NCBI RefSeq assembly: GCF_000270245.1
Contig: NC_015635.1
Span: 3,782,001 to 3,846,000 of the forward strand
Direction: 5' to 3'
Length of the DNA stretch: 64,000 nucleotides
Origin: Microlunatus phosphovorus NM-1
Lineage (GTDB): Bacteria; Actinomycetota; Actinomycetes; Propionibacteriales; Propionibacteriaceae
The notes below the pieces were generated by a model. It was given only the letters and a program-made list of their open reading frames with translations. It did not search any database and was not told the DNA's origin. The translations under genes and the position numbers were made by a program. Positions 62,636 through 64,000 of the stretch are shown in pieces (positions within the stretch are counted from its first letter, which is position 1; the number at the start of each line of letters is the position of its first letter).

Positions 62636-64000
62636 CTAGAGGGCGAGGATGGCGCGAGCTGATCTGGCTGCTTTGCTGCTGCCGCTGAACTGTGAGAGGT
62701 ATGTGCGCAGGGCCGGCTCGTCGACCGCGATGTTCGTACGGAGCGCTTCTTGGTGGAGCAGGTCGAGCAGGCTGTGGAGGCCATGCTGATCGCGCGGAAG
62801 CAGTGGGAGTACCCGGCTCAAGAGTCGGATCACGATCTCGGGTCGGCCGGCCGCGGCGACGTGCTGAAGGGTATTGGCCCAGCGACTGAGGATGGCGACC
62901 GGCGCGGTTCGCTCGAGCGCGGCGGCTAGGTCGTCCATGCTGATGCGTTGCCGAGAAACGAGATCGACGACGGCATCCCCGGCGTGTACGCGTCCTTCGA
63001 CAGTGCCATTGGTCATGGCGAGGGCCACTGTCGTAGCGGCGGTGGGACCGAACCTGCCCGGGTGACGGCGGAGCCCGGCGAGGGCGTCGCGTGTCGTTGA
63101 ATCGGGAGTGGTCCAGTGGCGCGCGATGTACATCGGCGCGACGACAACGCCGGCGTAGTGCTCGGCGTCGGCGGGCCAAATGAGTCCGTGCCACGACAAC
63201 CAGATGTTGTCGAGCCATTCGAAACTCTCCCAGACACTGCTGACATCGGCGGACGCGGATGGCTGGTCGATATCCCACGGCTTCTTCCTGGTCCACCATG
63301 AGTCTCGACCGGAAGCGGAGAACGAGGCCGGCGTACACGCGTGTGCGTAGGTCACCAGGAGATGCAGCTCGTCCTCGTCATCCCTGCGGGACGGTCGCCA
63401 ACGTGGGTTCGCGACGAGCGACACGGTGGGGTCGAGGGCACGGCCCTGGCCAGCACCGCCCAAGCCGTCCTCGATCAGGAACGGATCGTCGGCGAGGGGC
63501 GACCGAGCACGTGACGCGCCAACCCACAGCGCCCGATCACTCAGCACCGAATCACCCAGGGCTCGATCACTCAGCTTGATGTCCGGTGCGAATACTCCCC
63601 CGAGTGCGTACAGGACCACCTGATCGAGCTGCGGGTCGACCGCGGATGCGATCTTCTCCCAGAGCCGCAACGCCTCGCCCCGGCCGGTCGGCCCGAGCCG
63701 AAGCAACGCCGCGATCAGGTCCGTGCGGCGTGCGGTGAGATCAACCTGACGGGCTCGATGAACGAACTCGACCGGATCGAGCCAACCCCCCGGATCGGTC
63801 GGTGTGGCCAAGCGGAATCCAGGAGCGTCCGTGCCGTTGAGGCTCCGCTCGACATCGCTCAGCCGACGATGCAGAAACCGGGCCCACGGCGAGCTCGCGA
63901 CGGTCGGGCTGACCGGCGATCCGATCGAGGCCAGCACGAGGGCGGCCAGCTGCTGCTCAAGCCGGTGGAACACGTTGGCCGTCACGATCGTCTGAGCGCG
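62636..64000 (-). CDS. DUF6493-like helical repeat protein, cut by the window edge
   Basis: The frame is open through the last base of the window, so the start (GTG at 63985 or further upstream) is not certain. The visible 449 residues are helical and HEAT-like, with GRVHAGDAVVDLVSRQRISM and LSRVLPLLPRDQHGLHSLLD among the repeats and a final AARSARAILAL. From memory this matches the C-terminal part of DUF6493 proteins of Streptomyces, which are about 900 residues long and of unknown function. It has no ribosome site at 63985, which supports truncation by the edge. It is the first visible gene of the minus-strand run to 57245. Confidence 0.65.
   Translation of the reverse strand, partial: RAQTIVTANVFHRLEQQLAALVLASIGSPVSPTVASSPWARFLHRRLSDVERSLNGTDAPGFRLATPTDPGGWLDPVEFVHRARQVDLTARRTDLIAALLRLGPTGRGEALRLWEKIASAVDPQLDQVVLYALGGVFAPDIKLSDRALGDSVLSDRALWVGASRARSPLADDPFLIEDGLGGAGQGRALDPTVSLVANPRWRPSRRDDEDELHLLVTYAHACTPASFSASGRDSWWTRKKPWDIDQPSASADVSSVWESFEWLDNIWLSWHGLIWPADAEHYAGVVVAPMYIARHWTTPDSTTRDALAGLRRHPGRFGPTAATTVALAMTNGTVEGRVHAGDAVVDLVSRQRISMDDLAAALERTAPVAILSRWANTLQHVAAAGRPEIVIRLLSRVLPLLPRDQHGLHSLLDLLHQEALRTNIAVDEPALRTYLSQFSGSSKAARSARAILAL

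Overview
The window is high-GC DNA with dense, short-spaced genes, frequent GTG starts, and actinobacterial families throughout: a PucR-controlled GABA operon, LuxR- and SARP-type STAND regulators, a fused uroporphyrinogen-III synthase/winged-helix regulator, an MhuD-like heme monooxygenase under a DtxR/IdeR-type iron box, and a MoxR-DUF58-VWA cluster. I infer an actinobacterium, possibly of the Propionibacteriaceae (Microlunatus-like). The genus is a guess from gene content. I saw no rRNA, tRNA or CRISPR array.

Layout. 0-5 kb: an ATP-grasp ligase and a TPR membrane protein. 5-9.4 kb: gabT-gabD, divergent from a pucR regulator across a long two-arm inverted repeat. 9.7-14.4 kb: an Orn/Lys/Arg-decarboxylase-like enzyme, then a decayed zone with a frameshifted hypothetical gene and an N-terminally truncated hydantoinase. 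14.4-21.5 kb: a PDZ serine protease, a small-molecule kinase, a UvrA-like ABC ATPase carrying an in-frame AT-rich palindrome, an FMN reductase, a truncated LysR gene and a secreted hydrolase. 21.5-29.7 kb: an assimilatory nitrate cluster (nasA-nirB-nirD-transporter) divergent from the hemD-like regulator. 29.7-35.5 kb: mannitol dehydrogenase family, heme monooxygenase, membrane proteins and an ornithine cyclodeaminase homologue. 35.6-45 kb: a LuxR-type STAND regulator divergent from a hydrolase, then a serine protease and MoxR-DUF58-VWA-VWA, then VanZ. 45-50.5 kb: a cupin-SARP operon and a kinase-methyltransferase operon whose two promoters share one architecture (two CTGCAA repeats 11 bp apart and an identical -10 region), which I read as the SARP regulon. 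50.6-57.2 kb: a C45-type peptidase behind three tandem palindromes, a DUF429-RelA/SpoT fusion, and a two-component system.

57.2-64 kb is the most unusual part. It is a minus-strand, visibly less GC-rich run: a DUF6493-like protein cut by the window edge, an ArsM-like methyltransferase lacking two of the arsenic-binding cysteines, a 1094-residue protein joining a purine-nucleoside-phosphorylase-like domain to a STAND ATPase and TPRs, and an ATP-grasp ligase overlapping it by 17 bases. The domain logic matches bacterial NLR-like antiphage proteins with nucleotide-depleting effectors. The companion ligase and methyltransferase make a combination I do not recognise as a described system.

Three STAND ATPases with different outputs (LuxR HTH, SARP/BTAD, PNP enzyme) lie within 26 kb.
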